Source: Druceiella hillmani (taxonomy: Eukaryota; Arthropoda; Insecta; Lepidoptera; Hepialidae). From it: a stretch of 64,000 nt of DNA. The DNA is taken from assembly GCA_039881145.1 (NCBI GenBank), contig JAYKKI010000023.1, forward strand, positions 4,936,501-5,000,500, given 5' to 3'. The notes under the pieces were generated by a model. It did not search any database. It worked only from the letters and a program-made list of their open reading frames with translations, and was not told where the DNA came from. The position numbers were made by a program, and so were the translations under genes. Shown piece after piece: positions 12,697 through 26,479 of the stretch; position 1 is the first letter of the stretch, and each line of letters begins with the position of its first letter.

Positions 12697-12983
12697 ATAA
12701 ATTCGAATAAACTTAGAAGCTGAGTTATGGGATAAAATATTTGAATGTTAGTAAGTATTTACTATCATTATTATGCTAAGAAAATTCATTGGCTAGTTAA
12801 TTAAATACATGTGTAACTCATAAGTAGTCTAATATATGCAATGTTATAAATTCGAATAAATTGCTTAGAAACTGAGTTATGGGATAAAATATTTTAATGT
12901 TAGTAGGCATTCACTATCATTGTTATGCTAAGAAAATTCACTGGCTAGTTAATTAAATATATGTGTAACTCATAAGTAGTCAC
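12697..12983 (+). repeat. Tandem duplication, 149-bp unit, two copies
   Basis: The block starting 'ataaattcgaataaa' at 12697 restarts at 12846. The copies share 'gagttatgggataaaatatt', 'atgctaagaaaattca' and 'ggctagttaattaaata', and end in 'aactcataagtagtc'. They differ at scattered single bases and one small indel. Confidence 0.92.
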
Positions 12984-13109
12984 CAAATTAATTTAAAAAA
13001 TTTTGCAAAAATAATTTTGTCGCTTCATGTAATTCCCACGAAGGCCAATCAAATAAGAAACTGTAGAGTAAATAATTGTCACATACCTGAAACGAATAAT
13101 GTTGATTTC

Positions 13110-13350
13110 AATTTTGATATTCCATTCCGAGCGGTGTGAAACCTGGCAAATACAGCGGTATTCATCAAATCGACACGCGGCTGCCTGTACACGGCGCTCA
13201 ATCAATAATAAGCAATCAGGCTCTATGATGATGGTCCATAAATATTTGCCCGCCGCCTCATTATTGTTGTTTGCCAGCGCGACGCCGTCGCCGCGTCGAG
13301 ATCTGTCTAGTTACAATATTTGTGAAACGTGCGGCGTCGGCTGTGGCAAA
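13110..13350. promoter_or_regulatory. GC-richer island, candidate enhancer
   Basis: A GC-richer, non-repetitive block including 'cgacacgcggctgcctgtac' and 'gcgcgacgccgtcgccgcgt'. Open frames cross it on both strands, which is what GC-richer DNA gives by chance, and neither resembles a known domain. Possible conserved non-coding element. Confidence 0.22.
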
Positions 13351-15584
13351 AGGAGAAATTAAGATAAAACGGAGAACATAAGAGTCAAAGATAATGATGG
13401 CGGTGTCAATTAATAATCTAAGCGGTTAATGTATAAACTAAAGGGATAGACGATAAACCCTAAAGAAATAAACGGGTAATATTAAAATTATTTTTCTCCT
13501 TTTATATGAGACCATTAAGGAATATTTAAATAAATGTTTAGTGTGGTGAGACTGAATACGTAAAGTTCTAATAGAATAGTTTTGCAGCGAGACAGGATCA
13601 TTCCGCGTAAAACGATACGTGTCCCTGTGTCATCGAAGACGTTCCTTTATGTTATGGTGTCCATATAAGTGGACGCACGTAATATACTCCTTTGTAGAAA
13701 ACAGGATCGAAGTTTCTATAATAAAATAATAGACATAAAAAGCCTGTATATAAAACATATTTTGAAAAAATTATTCTAAAAATATAAACAAGAACTATAA
13801 AGAAAAATACAATACAAAAATATGTAAAATAAATAATAAACGAAATATCAACCCTTTTTGAAATTTTCTCTGTGTGTCTATTTGCTTGCACTTGTATTGT
13901 GTAAAATTTATGTTCTGTCGTTTTTTAAGACTAGACAATCAATTAAATGTGTTATATCATTATAATGTCAGATAGAAGAGTAACGAGAAAATCGAGTCTC
14001 ATAATGTTACGAATGGAAAATATTTGTAATAATTTTTAGTCATTTCACTCTGTCCACCTAAAATATCATCTCTCTTCTCGGTATTTAGTATTATATTTCA
14101 GTCAGTACCCAAAGAATTAAAATCACTAACAATTTCATAATTATTTAAATAATTCTAGTTAAAAAACCAATCATGAGAACAAAGTTGCAGGCAGAAATTG
14201 TACAAGATTTTTTTGTGAAAATTTTTTAATACCAATTATAAATCATTTAATTTAATAATACAGTATGGTAAAATAAATATGGCAATAAAATTGAGTTCCC
14301 ATTAATTCACACCACCTGGTGTTATATACGACGACATTGTGGCTAAGAATATGTTAGTATTTTCTACATTTCTATAAGAAAATGGAAATTTCTGTGGTTA
14401 AAATTAGAAACCAAGTAAAAGATTTACTACTATTTTCTTCCAATCGTTAAAAAAAGTGACGAGGCTTCCCAGTTGCGAGTCACATATTCTTTTTCAAATA
14501 GAATGATTCTGTATCAAAACTCAATGAGGCCTCACTGACGTTCTACATAAATTGTGTCTGAAAATAATTGATCTACAATTTTAATAACTTACTAATTGTT
14601 AATTTTAATAACTGTCTAGCAAAAATTAACAATTTCCACATTAAAACAAAAGTTAGCTCAAATACATGTCTAAAAACTTTTAATTGTGAAACAAAAGAAG
14701 GTTAACGGCCAGACGAAAAACGAAAAGCTATTAAAAGCTCAAAGAAGGAGTCGATACCATGTGGGTTTCATTTAAAACCGAGTATAAGATCAAGTTCACA
14801 GAGCATTCTACTGTGTTATTATTCAAGACGAACAGTTTTAAACGTTATGTATCGCTACATGGCGATGGAACAATTCTAATGAAACAGAAAGATAAGTATC
14901 CGAGCCACTTTTAGCGCAACATTTCTTGGCACAAAAGTGCTGTCTAAATATTGGATGATATAGACTCTGCATCGGAAAAGCATACACTCCTTGTTTGTAT
15001 ATGTGCTTTTCTGTTGTGGTAGTAAGTAATGATTTGAGGCAGATTCTCCTGGTAAATGGAATTCCTTTTTTCTCGTTTGACAGTGTCTGAATAGCTATCG
15101 CCGTTTGGGGAGTGTATTGAACTTAGAAAAATTTTCAGTTGTAGAGAATTTTAAATGAGGTTGGTTCATTAAGCGTTGGGAAAAAATGAATACTGGTTAA
15201 AATTAATTTTGAGAAACCATTGAGTAATCATTATGAGTTTCAGTAGTTGCTCAATTCATGCCTATTTTACAAGAAAAAAGGGACTTGTTACAGAAGCCAG
15301 TGAAATACACATAAATAAAGATTTACCTTTCTAAATTGAGAGTTTAATCTTAAATATTACATACAAAATGATAACTACTAAATTCTCTAAAACGTTTGCT
15401 AATGTCTGGAGCTACAAATATTTTTCTAGTTGTGAAGAAAATTATATTGATATCTTTGAGTATCGTAATAAATGTTTAGTTGCTTATAACCTTTAATATT
15501 GGAGAGACACTGGAACATTTAATACAATGGTCTTCATAGCGAAAGCATCGCAGTAAATTTTTACTTTGGACAAAAAAGCTTCGT
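13351..15584. other. Intronic sequence, nothing recognised
   Basis: AT-rich, non-repetitive sequence without recognisable coding, RNA or transposon features. Open frames such as the minus-strand one at 13652-13891 are low-complexity and look like chance. Confidence 0.5.
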
Positions 15585-15870
15585 TACGAGCTTTTGCTTC
15601 TCAGAATAAGCTCCGCACCCAAGCCACGTTCGTCACGTCATATTCATTACACGACAGCTCGTCATAATCGTTACACAACGCCATTACAGGAGCGGGCATT
15701 GGCCTTGAAACTATGAGGCTGACTGCCAAAATAGAGCGTCTTCAAAGTAACAGGGACACAGACGTTTTTTATGCCGCTCTTGGCAAACGCTGCCGGAAGC
15801 ATTACGCTCTGGTAAGTACACGTTGACAAGTACCGTCTGTGTATCGCCATTTCGTATCTGCCGTTTTAGG
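15585..15870. promoter_or_regulatory. GC-richer island with an exon-like patch
   Basis: This block has a balanced composition unlike its flanks. From about 15669 to 15811 one + strand frame is open without an obvious family. It is preceded by 'cgccattacag' and ends at 'ctg/gtaagt', so acceptor- and donor-like signals bracket it. The translation (AGIGLETMRLTAKIERLQSN and on) does not look like CR1 or CHRD. It may be an unrelated exon or an enhancer with chance splice signals. Confidence 0.2.
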
Positions 15871-17799
15871 TCGGTACTTTAATTTAAATAAGTTTATTGG
15901 TCGAGTGTATAATGCGAGGTTAATAAGTGCAGGCGACTTATCTGCTGAGTTAATATTAAGCAGCAGGGCAAAAATTTAAATAAATAGTGCATTCTGATTG
16001 TAAACTATATGATATTTTAAGTTTATATAAAGTTTTGACGTGAATATGTCTTTAAATTTGCCTGCATAGTGGGAGGCAATTCAGAAAACTTGATGATAAC
16101 AAAATCGGGTGGATAAAATTTGGCATTGTAGTTAAACAACGCAGCAACATCTAAAATTTAATTTCACCACTCGATAGTTAAAGGACCAAAGAATTCGTTA
16201 CATTGAGTAGAGACCGTGATGCATTGCGTGCAGTGGAGGGGTACGCGCCGCCGTTTTGGAGGCGTTTCACTGCGTCACATAATTTCCGTTTAGTGTAAAT
16301 TTTGACTCGGAGAAACTATGACGCTCGTTTGAGTTTCAATCGACAGGCCTCGTCAAGATTTATTGATTGCTTGAATAAAACATTAGTAGGGAATGGTTAT
16401 GGTGGATATTTATAGTGTCAAATTTAAAAAATAATAAAACTTAATGAAAGGTAGGCCTATGCTCGTAAAAAAGCCAAATCAAAATATAGAAATTGTATAT
16501 GGATAGAGCTACTCAAGAGCAATATAGTGATTCCCATAAAACACCATAAGATAGAGTGAAGCGGTGAAGGAACGTAAAGAATATAACCGGTTAACGTACA
16601 TCTATTCACGTAAAGGACAGGGCAGTTTCCCGTATACCCGAGTTTCTAATATTATTGAGGGGACCCTTTGGAGATATTGAGAAGATTAAATATATGAATA
16701 TTTTCATTTCCTGAAGTAATAATTGTTATTATCTGAAATTAGAACTGAGTGAATCATAAAACACTATCGGATATATCCGGAAATTCTTTGAGAAACTGAA
16801 TAAGAAATGTAATATACGAAAGAATGTTGGTCATAGCGGAAGCAGCGGTAAATACCAACTCTCGCAACTAAATTAAGAAAGCGGAGCGAGGAAGATTTAT
16901 GAATGTTGCACCGACAAAAACTTGCATTTAAACAACAAAAAAATGCAAGTCTGTTTATTTTAAAAGATAGATGAGGTCCCATATGAAAAAGAAGTATTGC
17001 AAGAATATTGTCACCACAGAAGTACTCTTACATCAACCCCAACGAGTCGGGCTCGCACATGGATGTTTTCGTAGCATCAAACAATATTACACTTATAAAT
17101 TTGTATTTCTCAAAGACACTGTGAAAAACAAAGTTATTGCTGCGGTCGGTACCGAAAATATCCTACATCTGAAAAACTGAACAACATATCTTATTTAATA
17201 TAAATTTTAGTTGAAAGTTTATTTTAAGTTACTACCTTAATTTTTTCAGAATTTTACACACGTTAGTTGAAAAGTTAGCGGGGGAAGACACATTTTTTAA
17301 GACTTTAAAAGCGCATATCTCACCAACTCTTGACTTAAATAAAAAAGTTATTTCGGAACGTCTGTATCATTTTCAAGACCTATCTAACGATACTTTCCGC
17401 CGCACGCCTAAATTCACTGGATTTTTTTTCATCCCTAAATTACATGGATAGAGTGTCACCCCTAATTCTATTAAAAGTTGCAAGAATATTCTCCACGATC
17501 TAGAAATAATTGCTGTAGTGAGAAAATAAAAACATTCGATTATAGCGAACAGTCTGCTGTAAGATGATAAGATGGTTGCAGATATGTATCAAAGTGACAC
17601 ACATTTCACAAATGTTATTGGGGTTTTCTGAAGCGCCAAGCATGAGATTCCGTTTATTTGCAAAGAATTTAACGGGAGTACTGATCCCTTTTTGTGTCCA
17701 AAACTGTTTCAGTAGCTGTGTCTGCATTCCGCGGACGAGCATTAAAGCGGTTGAGTGCGAAATAATTATAGTTTAACTTATAGCGGTGTTCTACAGGGT
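15871..17799. other. Intronic sequence, nothing recognised
   Basis: AT-rich sequence with no repeat array or recognisable protein. A somewhat GC-richer patch near 16205-16300 ('gtacgcgccgccgttttgga') is too short to interpret. Confidence 0.5.
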
Positions 17800-18595
17800 T
17801 CCAACACACGACGAGATCGCGGAGCATTGAGAGTTGCTGTGGGGATCATTGCGACGCATTGCTGCTACTTTTGTGGTCTAACATAACTTGTGTACCAACA
17901 AAACTGTTTTGGACTGTGACTTAAGTAAGGTCGAACATTTCTTTTTGTTGGTCAGAGCGGATCCTATATTATACTATCTTGATACATGTTCCTTCAATGT
18001 TTACTTTTGCAACATACGTTGAGAATTGCTGCGAGGATCATTGCACCGCATTGCTGATACTTTTGTGGTCTAATCTAGGTTGTGTACCAGCAAAATTGTT
18101 TTGGACTATGAATTAAATATGGTCGAATATTTTTTTTAGTTGGTCGCGTTTAGAGCGGACCCTATGTTATACTGTTTTGATATATGTTTCTTCAATGTTT
18201 ATTGTTCCAACATACGATGTGATAGCGGAGCGTTTAGAATTGCTGCGATGATCATTGCTCCGCATTGCTGATATTTTTGTGGTTTAACCTAAGAAGGTCA
18301 AACATTTTTTCTAGTTGGTTGCGTTTAGAGCGAACCATATATTATTATGTTTTGATATATGTTCGTTCAATTTTGATTGTTCCAACATACGATGTGATCG
18401 CGGAGCGTTGAGTGTTGCTGCGGGGATTATTACACCGCATTGTTTCTACCTTTGTGGTATAATCTAAGTTCTGCACCAATAAAACTGTTTTGAACTATGA
18501 CTTAAATAAGGTCGAACATTTTTTCTAGTTAATAGAGTTTAGAGCAAAACCTATATTATACCGTTGATATATGTTCCTGAAATGTTTACTTTTAA
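17800..18595 (+). repeat. Imperfect tandem repeat, four units of about 175-210 bp
   Basis: Unit starts at 17802, 18011, 18208 and 18383 share 'caacatacgatgtgat' or a variant, 'gcggagcgttgag', 'attgctgctacttttgtggt', 'aaaactgttttggact' and 'aaggtcgaacatttttt'. Spacing drops from 209 to 197 to 175 bp because internal segments were lost in later copies. No open frame is conserved through the units, so this is non-coding satellite-like sequence. Confidence 0.9.
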
Positions 18596-19740
18596 GAATT
18601 TAGAAAACATTTCGAGGCTACATGGGGCTACTTTTGTGTTTAGAGAAATATTATATTCGTACTGTCACTTTGTCTCAGGAAAACAGTAAAATTGATAGAT
18701 TTGACATATCTGTATAAAATAATTAATTTAACGTAAATATAGTTTTAGCCATCTATAAAATGTCGCAGAATTTCTGTTCAAGCAAAAATTATATAAATTT
18801 TCATAAAATTTAAATAATTTTTCCTATTCTTTCTTAATTGTTTCTATTCTTTTTTCTTGATGTAGATGTAGATTCAGAGTTTTTAGTTCACCTCACATGA
18901 ACAACTTGTTACTTGTTTATATGTGGGACAATGTCCTAATATATTAGGTTTAGTAAAAGTAGATTTGAAATTTAGATTGATGATGTGATTTGTTATAATA
19001 CTGATATTCAAAAGGAATGGTGCAAAACGACTTAAACAATAGTGTAAAAAGCATGTTGCAGAAAGAAATACTATTGAATAGATGAATCTTAAACATTACA
19101 GGAAAAACATAATTAAAGTTTTCACAAATTTAGTACAAAATAAGGTATTTCAAAGGCAAATTCTTATCATTGTAAGGTTAAGGTTTATTTTGTTATTATA
19201 AAGATTTTAAAACAAAATAAACCGTTTATTGCTGCATTTTATTTTCAATAAACCGAAGAGTAACATATTAAATTCTTGCAGATTACAGTTAAAATATATT
19301 TGAATAAAAAAAATGTAATTACTTGATAATTATGATATAAATCCTCCACGATATAATGTATACGCACGAAATATTCGGTGTGTTACATGCATTCGCACTT
19401 TGCTGATTTTTGTATATATTTATAGTCCATTAAATTGGAGCCACGTCTCGTAAATATGAGACATAGGACAACCCTATACACGTTGTACTTGATCCAAATC
19501 CATTATCCTCGGGCATAAAGAAGATTACTGTGTCGGATTTATGGGACAGTTTATGTCTCTTTTAACACCTATTCCCGCCGCATGATACCGATTTTCACTT
19601 GCATCTAAAGCTTTGGGTTTATAAACTTTTACGCAATTATTTATGTATATTAAATTATTTAAATATGTGCAAGACTGGAGTATTGAGACAAATAACAAGT
19701 AGAACTTGCACTATGTTGATAACTAACACATGTAGACACT

Positions 19741-19747
<7 letters not shown>
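18596..19747. other. Intronic sequence, nothing recognised
   Basis: AT-rich intronic sequence without an array or recognisable domain. Confidence 0.5.

Positions 19748-19790
<43 letters not shown>
19748..19790 (+). repeat. (TA)n microsatellite
   Basis: An uninterrupted TA tract of about 40 bases. It creates a chance frame of alternating Tyr and Ile. Confidence 0.95.
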
Positions 19791-19791
<1 letters not shown>

Positions 19792-19859
19792 CATTTATAT
19801 ATGGTATGTATTTAAAAAAATGATAAGTTCTAGGATAATTGCTAAAGTTTTCCTATAAT

Positions 19860-20415
19860 TTTCTAGGCAGATTTTATCAACCCCGCTTCTTGATGACTTG
19901 GCTCAGTAGTTTTGGAAATATGAGAGACGAGAGAATGCTCTACATTTGCATATTTTTGGAATATCTTTTAAATATTTGAGTTGAAATTATGAAAAAAAAA
20001 ATATATTTGCATTCTTAATAATAAGCTCTTTCAAATGATACTCCATATGATACATAAGATTAAAAAAACCCTTTAAATTAATATTTTAAAAGATACAGCT
20101 AGTTCATAATATGTAGGTTAATACTTGTGCTATAAGACCACTCATTATACCGACTTTCAAGATTATGTCGACTGGAAGTACCCTACAGATTTTGATGAGG
20201 GTATAAATAAAAAATAAGCTTTAAATGGCCATATCTTTTTGTTGCATAGACTAAAAAACTTTGAATTTTAGACAGAAATGTAAGGTCATAGGTCTCAGTA
20301 TATGATATTAATTTCAACTTGATATTTCAGAACATTTCTAAAAGAAAGTTCGACAAAAGACGGAAGGGCGGACGGACAACAAAGTTAACCTTTAAGGGTT
20401 GCGTAAATTACTTAG
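19860..20415 (+). mobile_element. Interspersed repeat copy ('cggacggacaac' family)
   Basis: The segment contains 'ccccgcttcttgatgacttg' and 'cagtagttttggaaatatga' near its start. Near its end are 'acggaagggcggacggacaa' and 'aacctttaagggttgcg'. I recognise this order from a widespread moth and butterfly repeat that ends in a 'gggttccgt'-like motif. Related copies here are at 38692-39226, 39600-39890 and probably 54166-54440. No coding capacity is seen. Confidence 0.55.
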
Positions 20416-22621
20416 CAACTGATTATTGATTCTAAATTATATGTTGTAGTACCATGCGGCTTATATTAAATTAGATTTTTGGGAAATGCTTATATATATA
20501 CATATATTGAAAAGCTTGTTGAAATTGAATGCAAAAGAAATTGAATATTTTCAGAAATATATTTGGGAATATTATAGCGGGATAGGAATGATTTAGAAAA
20601 ATCTTCTAAAATTAGAAATATACTTAGATGGCAGAATATTTTATGAAAATTTGTATATTAAATACGGAATTTATTGCGAAAGAAGGACGTCAATCGAAGC
20701 TGATTAATATCTTTGGAAAATGTTTTGCAGCCGTAGAAAATGCTTAACGAATGCCCAAAAAGATTTTCTGTCATTGTTTATTACGCTTAGTACAACATTA
20801 ACCATAATTTTCATAACTTTGTAAAGGAATTACATTTTCTTAATATAGATCGTATTTTACCGAAGCTGATTAAGGTTAACGTTGAGATTGGTAATTATAA
20901 ATATTATTTTTGATATAATTTCATCTAAAAGTAACGATGAAAAGTTCAGGTAATAAACTCTATAGTTTCCAATTGCATTTTTCATTTAAAATTTCAGTCC
21001 TTGATAATAGAAGTAAGTACTGAAATAAATATATATAGTGGCAATCTTCATATCGTGAAGAAGACCAAAATTTCTAAGATGCAAAAACTTGTCAAGTGCC
21101 ACTTTCAACTAGTTTGGTTCTCTTCAATTAATGAACTTATGGCAGTGAAATATTTGAATGCTCGCTCTAAACAAGCGTTTATGTATTTTAATACATATCT
21201 TGAATGCTCGCTGTTATTTGGAGGCAAAGAATTTCATTTCTTTTAAGTTTTAATACTGGAAAATTAACGTTTTTTCGGAAAGCTTTCCATTGAGTAACCA
21301 TAATAACTTCAAATGCTATTAAGTTTTAAAGACTGTAAATCAAATTAATACTGATGTACAAACAAATATGATGCATGATGGGAGACGGGAGAAAAAAGCT
21401 CAAATATGTATTTGTGAAGTTAATTTATGAATTATACAGGTTTTTCATGTCACAAATGCGACTGTGGCTAATATGAGATGTTCGTTCATAACATGCATAT
21501 TCAAACGTGGTTTCTCATTGATCATGCAAAATATGACTAACTTATATTTTAAATTAATTATATTTAACCCGATTAACAAAAAATACATTTATGCATGACA
21601 TGCGTATAACGAGAATTGATACGACATATTTTAATGTCTATTTATGGCTTTATGTACAAGGCAATAAACTTATTTACATGGAATAAATAGCCGAAGTTTG
21701 GAGTACCGACATTTTACTTGCATGGTATTCTGCAGGTTCTATACGATTTATTACAAGATATTCCACTTAGTATTCCAGGGTATTAATTATAGTAATGAAA
21801 TGGTGATTCATGCTTACATTTTTTTGCACAAAACAGTAATTATAATGATGGAACTAGATTAAATTTAAGTGTGTATCTTGTAACACGCTTTATATAAGGG
21901 AATACGTAAAATTAATTAAACGTACTTTTACGTAGATGGACTATACCTTTGAAATTATTAGGGCGAAGCCCTTTTCCGGTTGCATGTACGTGTTTATCGG
22001 GATTAATTTCCTTTGTGCTTATCACTATTTTGTCCCGGCAAAAATTTGTCAACAATTTAATATTATTTAACTATTTATGAAAAAGTTTTGTATTGACTAT
22101 TTTAGATTAAACTGAAAGCTCTTTTTTGGCTGATTTGTATGTATCATGGTTAGCAATGTCACTCAGTATTAGCTTCTTTTATTTAGATGTGATGCTATGG
22201 AAAATAAATAAACCGAGTAAATCTATGTTGGAAGATGCGTAAAGCTGCGATGCATAGTTGTCTATAACTCCTGGAATTGTCAACGCTAAAGAAACAAAAT
22301 AATTTAATTTCGAAGTTGTAATTAAATATCTAGACTTTTTTAAACCAGTGTTTGAACAACTAGAGGAGGGGGAGGCATTTGTTGGATGGACGGTCGGATG
22401 TGACAAAATTATAAGAATTCTTTGCTTTTCTACGGAAACTTGTAAATTAAAAATGGTATACTTAATCTTGGAGCTGAAAATTAGCTACAGAGATTAAAGT
22501 TTTGGTTTAAAAATGAATATATATGTAGTTATAAAGCTCTGACGGAACTGTCTTCATCCTATGTCTATACTTATTGATGGCGTAGAAGCGTGTACTTCTT
22601 TCCTCATAGTATATAATTCAC
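20416..22621. other. Intronic sequence, nothing recognised
   Basis: AT-rich sequence without tandem arrays, recognisable domains or transposon ends. The open frame at 21001-21246 has no family I know. Confidence 0.5.
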
Positions 22622-23002
22622 TCCTCAGCAACGTTCATAATGTTTCACATGAGATAAGCAAGAATTTTGGCAAAAATATTTTTATTATAAAATTATTAAT
22701 TATTTTATTATCTACATTTCAATTATTTCTAAGGGAAATGTTTAAAGTTACAATCTAGTTAATTTAGAAAAGCTTAGACGCATATTATCGATTTCTTAAC
22801 ATTGAAGTAGATTAAATTTATCAATTTAAAGATGCAAAATATCAATAAATCGTCCGGTATTATTTGAAACATCACCCCAAGGATAATGTTTATCGTCAAC
22901 ATAAATGCTCTTTTTTAGAAAGAGCGCTATGTATTCTATTTTGTTTCCAGCAATGTTCATAATGTTTCACATGAGATAAGCAAGAATTTTGGCAAAGATA
23001 TA
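22622..23002 (+). repeat. Spaced duplication of about 55 bp
   Basis: The sequence 'cagcaacgttcataatgttt' followed by 'cacatgagataagcaagaat' and 'tttggcaaaaatat' (22626-22680) recurs nearly unchanged at about 22949-23002. The intervening DNA is not repeated. Confidence 0.9.
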
Positions 23003-25049
23003 GAAAATACACTGTTGTTTGCGAATACGAATATTAAGTTTGCTGTCTTGTCAGAGCTACCACTCGCAGCTCATGACAGAATTCAAAAGACGACTCGCTT
23101 TGGATCTTATCATCATGTTTCTTATTTTTATCATTTTGTGTTTTGTTTAGTTTCGCGTTCAAATAAACGCAAATCCTTTTGTGTATATGAAGTGCAGCTT
23201 TTTATTTAATCAGCACAGTGTTGTTAGCACCGTTTTTTGTTTATATAGCTTAGTAAATTTAGAATTTAAATAGCAGTTTATCCACATTTTTATTTCTAAT
23301 TTCTTTATTAAAGTTATGTAATAATATCATTTGATAAAAAAACATATTTTTTTCAAGTTTTCTAAGTCTTGCACATCGCGTGGTCTTATTATCGACTAGC
23401 CCTCGATGTTTCGGGTTTTGAAGATGGAAATATAACTCGGATAGTTTTACAAGTAATCCACTGTTTCTTCTAAGCTAAAATATAGCTGTTTCTTTCGATC
23501 ATTTGCACAATATGTACATATGAGGACAAACTAAAGTTCCCAACTCTTGGGCGATTTTGGTTATTCGTTTTTCTTTTTAATTAATTGACTATAATTAAAT
23601 ACTTGATTTGGTGGTGTTTTACTGACATATGAAGTTTTACTGACATATGAAGCTATCCTAACTCCAACTGTTGGTCAATTTTTATAGTTATTGATAAAAA
23701 TGTTTTTTTTTTAAACGAAATTATCGTGCACGATATATTGTGTATAATAATTTTAGTGACTATGGGGATTTGTGTTATTATTTGAAATTCATGAAAGATA
23801 AGATGTATAAAACAAAATAAGAATTTATGTTGAATGGAATAACAAAAATACTGAGAAATACTAAATGCCTAGAGGAAATCGAATGAGACTGTTAAAATGC
23901 ATTTCCAGAAATTATTTCTCTGATATGAAAAAACAAGTAATCTTAAAACAACATAAGTTTCAGTGGTTAGATTATAATCCACTTCAGTTTTTGGTTTTCT
24001 CCTTCAGTTACTGGAATACTAGGATCATCCATTCTAGTCTCTCCAATTTTCATGATCTATCAGAGTGGAGAATGTGTATAGTGGAATGTAAACGAAGGAA
24101 GTTTACTAACTTTTTTCCTAAATTAACGATTGTTTTGACGTAATCTCACGTTTTAATATCGACTGCTTCGGGCTTGGCGCCGCACCGCATTATGTGTTTT
24201 TTGCTCACATCTCAAGGGCGTTCCAGCGGAAAGGGGCACATAAAAATTTTTGATATTTCTAGTTTTGCAATTTAATATATTACAGAAAAGCAATGATGGT
24301 TATCGTTGTTTTATTAAGTATAATATCATCATAATAATATCATCATAGAAATAATTAAATTACTACTTTAAATGAACGGTTTGAAAAGAGAAAATATTTT
24401 TTTGTTGTTTGACTAAATGTGTAGTAATTTCCTTACATATGCACTTTTTTAAACTTAATCATATGGTAAGGAACTGTTTCTGTCTACTGCATTGCGGCAT
24501 TTATACAAAAGTAAGATGAAGTTGCTATATTTGTTGGACCTGCTCCAGAAAACATTTTGACTTGATGAGCAGAATATCGTTAAAAAAATTTAGGAAATAT
24601 TTATTTAAATTTAACTAATCAAGCAATCTTCATTTTAGCAAGCCATTAAGCAATCCTTGTTAAGTAATTCTTAATTTATCATGTTCATTTAAGAAGGCAA
24701 TTAATAAACTAAATAACGTTACAACACATGACTCTCTTATCACAGATATATCTATTCTGTTGCAATCACAATCAGAAGAAGGCAGTAAAAAGATGATGAT
24801 TGTGTGAGCCTAGGTAGCTACCGGGCATAATGAGATATATTTCCATTTAACAATCGGAAAATAAACTTCACCGGTGAGCCTTTTCTTCTGTAGTGCAGTG
24901 TATTGTAATTTAATACCAATCGGTAGGAAATAGAAAAGAGAACTAATTGTATCCTTTCATATACACATATCTTGTTTTTGGGCACGTTCAATCGTCAGGC
25001 TATATTTAGTTTCATATAGGTTTATCCGTCTTATATTTGACATATTTAT
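23003..25049. other. Intronic sequence, nothing recognised
   Basis: AT-rich sequence. A two-copy direct repeat 'ttttactgacatatgaag' lies at about 23616-23652. No gene or transposon domain was recognised. Confidence 0.5.
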
Positions 25050-25140
25050 TTTTCATTAATATACACACACAGACGTGTGTGTGAGTGTGTGTATGTGTGT
25101 ATTAATGAAAAATGTGGGTATGTGTGTGTATTAATGAATG
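25050..25140. repeat. Inverted CA/TG-rich repeat
   Basis: 'tttttcattaatatacacac' on the left is answered by 'tgtgtattaatgaaaaatg' on the right, followed by another partial copy 'tgtgtgtattaatgaat'. The arms meet across an alternating purine-pyrimidine stretch, so this is both a hairpin candidate and a (TG)n-like tract. Confidence 0.75.
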
Positions 25141-25489
25141 AACATACGATTTATTACGACTGCGAGCTAGGTTTACTTTATTGTTTACTGATTAATTGCC
25201 TTGTTATCATTATTGATGCGTTGAGTGACTAGCAATAGAGGAGAAAACTCTATCCGTCTCTCACTCTCTATATTACCGATCTGTTTTACTTCTCGTACCG
25301 GTTTCTCAATATACGAACTTATACTACCAGAGCAGGAGAAACTTCTCTTTAAAAATGTTATTAAATTTACACACTCACCGCAAACACCGAGCTAATGGTT
25401 CGTTCTAAAGGTATACTCATATGTTATTCTTGAAAATATAAATATCGAAGATAAACCCTTTTTCGTCTAGCCCCTATCATTAATGAAGT

Positions 25490-25760
25490 ATTATACCCGC
25501 CCATACCGCGCAATCTACATGCGAAACAAAAGATCCGCCCGCTTGCTACAATAATGACGTACCAATATCGATACGGCAACACGCGTTCGATGTCGATAAA
25601 CTCATTACTATTGTAGTTGCGAATTTAGGTCGGCGGAACTCGGTGTGATATTTACGGTTGATGTTTGTCGTTGTAAATGCTAGTTTATTGATTCAGTCGA
25701 TTGTTAGTCACTCGCAGAAAGGTCATTACTTGTTACTGTGCGACTCCAGCCCGGAATGTG
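25490..25760. promoter_or_regulatory. GC-richer island, candidate enhancer
   Basis: A non-repetitive, moderately GC-rich stretch including 'gatacggcaacacgcgttcg' and 'ggtcggcggaactcggtgtg'. No open frame of note crosses it. Regulatory identity is inference from composition alone. Confidence 0.22.
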
Positions 25761-26479
25761 GAAAGGGGTGGGGTTTTTAGAAATAGACACTTACTTAACT
25801 CGGGGCGCAAAGCGGTATTTAGATGCAGAAATCGATCTGCTGAACCAGATTGATCGATCAATGTCCACCAATACTATGTATCATATTAATATTCCTTAAC
25901 AAGGTGGATTAATATATTTCATGAACCAATCGGACGTGGTCGCTTTTCCAAATACGGACGAAGGAATTAATTTGATAAATAGCTCATGTTCTGCAACGCT
26001 TTAAAATATGACGTTTAAATTGATTATAGGGATATTTTATTCGTATCAGCTTCTATTTATCCGCCTTTTATTTGATTTAATGTGAGAATAAATAGTAATA
26101 CGTTATCGAATCTATCAACTCGTATTCATGAATTCCAATGTGGCGCACCCTAGAAAACATTAAATTCATCATTCGCATAAATATTATTTTTGTAATATGA
26201 ATGGATTGATATTATTGGCGAGTCTATGTTAAATTACGTTTACCTTTTCAGTTTAACTTCTACGGAAAATTTATTTACTTTTATTGAACTTTATTCAAAA
26301 TATAAGCTCTAAGAATGTAAACAAAAAGAATTTTGACTAAACAATTTAAAAAAAGTTAAAGAAAGCATATAAAAAAGCCAAATTATATATATATGTAACT
26401 AATTTATTTACCTCTTTGTATATTTACATCGTTGCTTAGTTGATTGTTTACATTTTTGAATTCAATAAAAAAAACAAGA

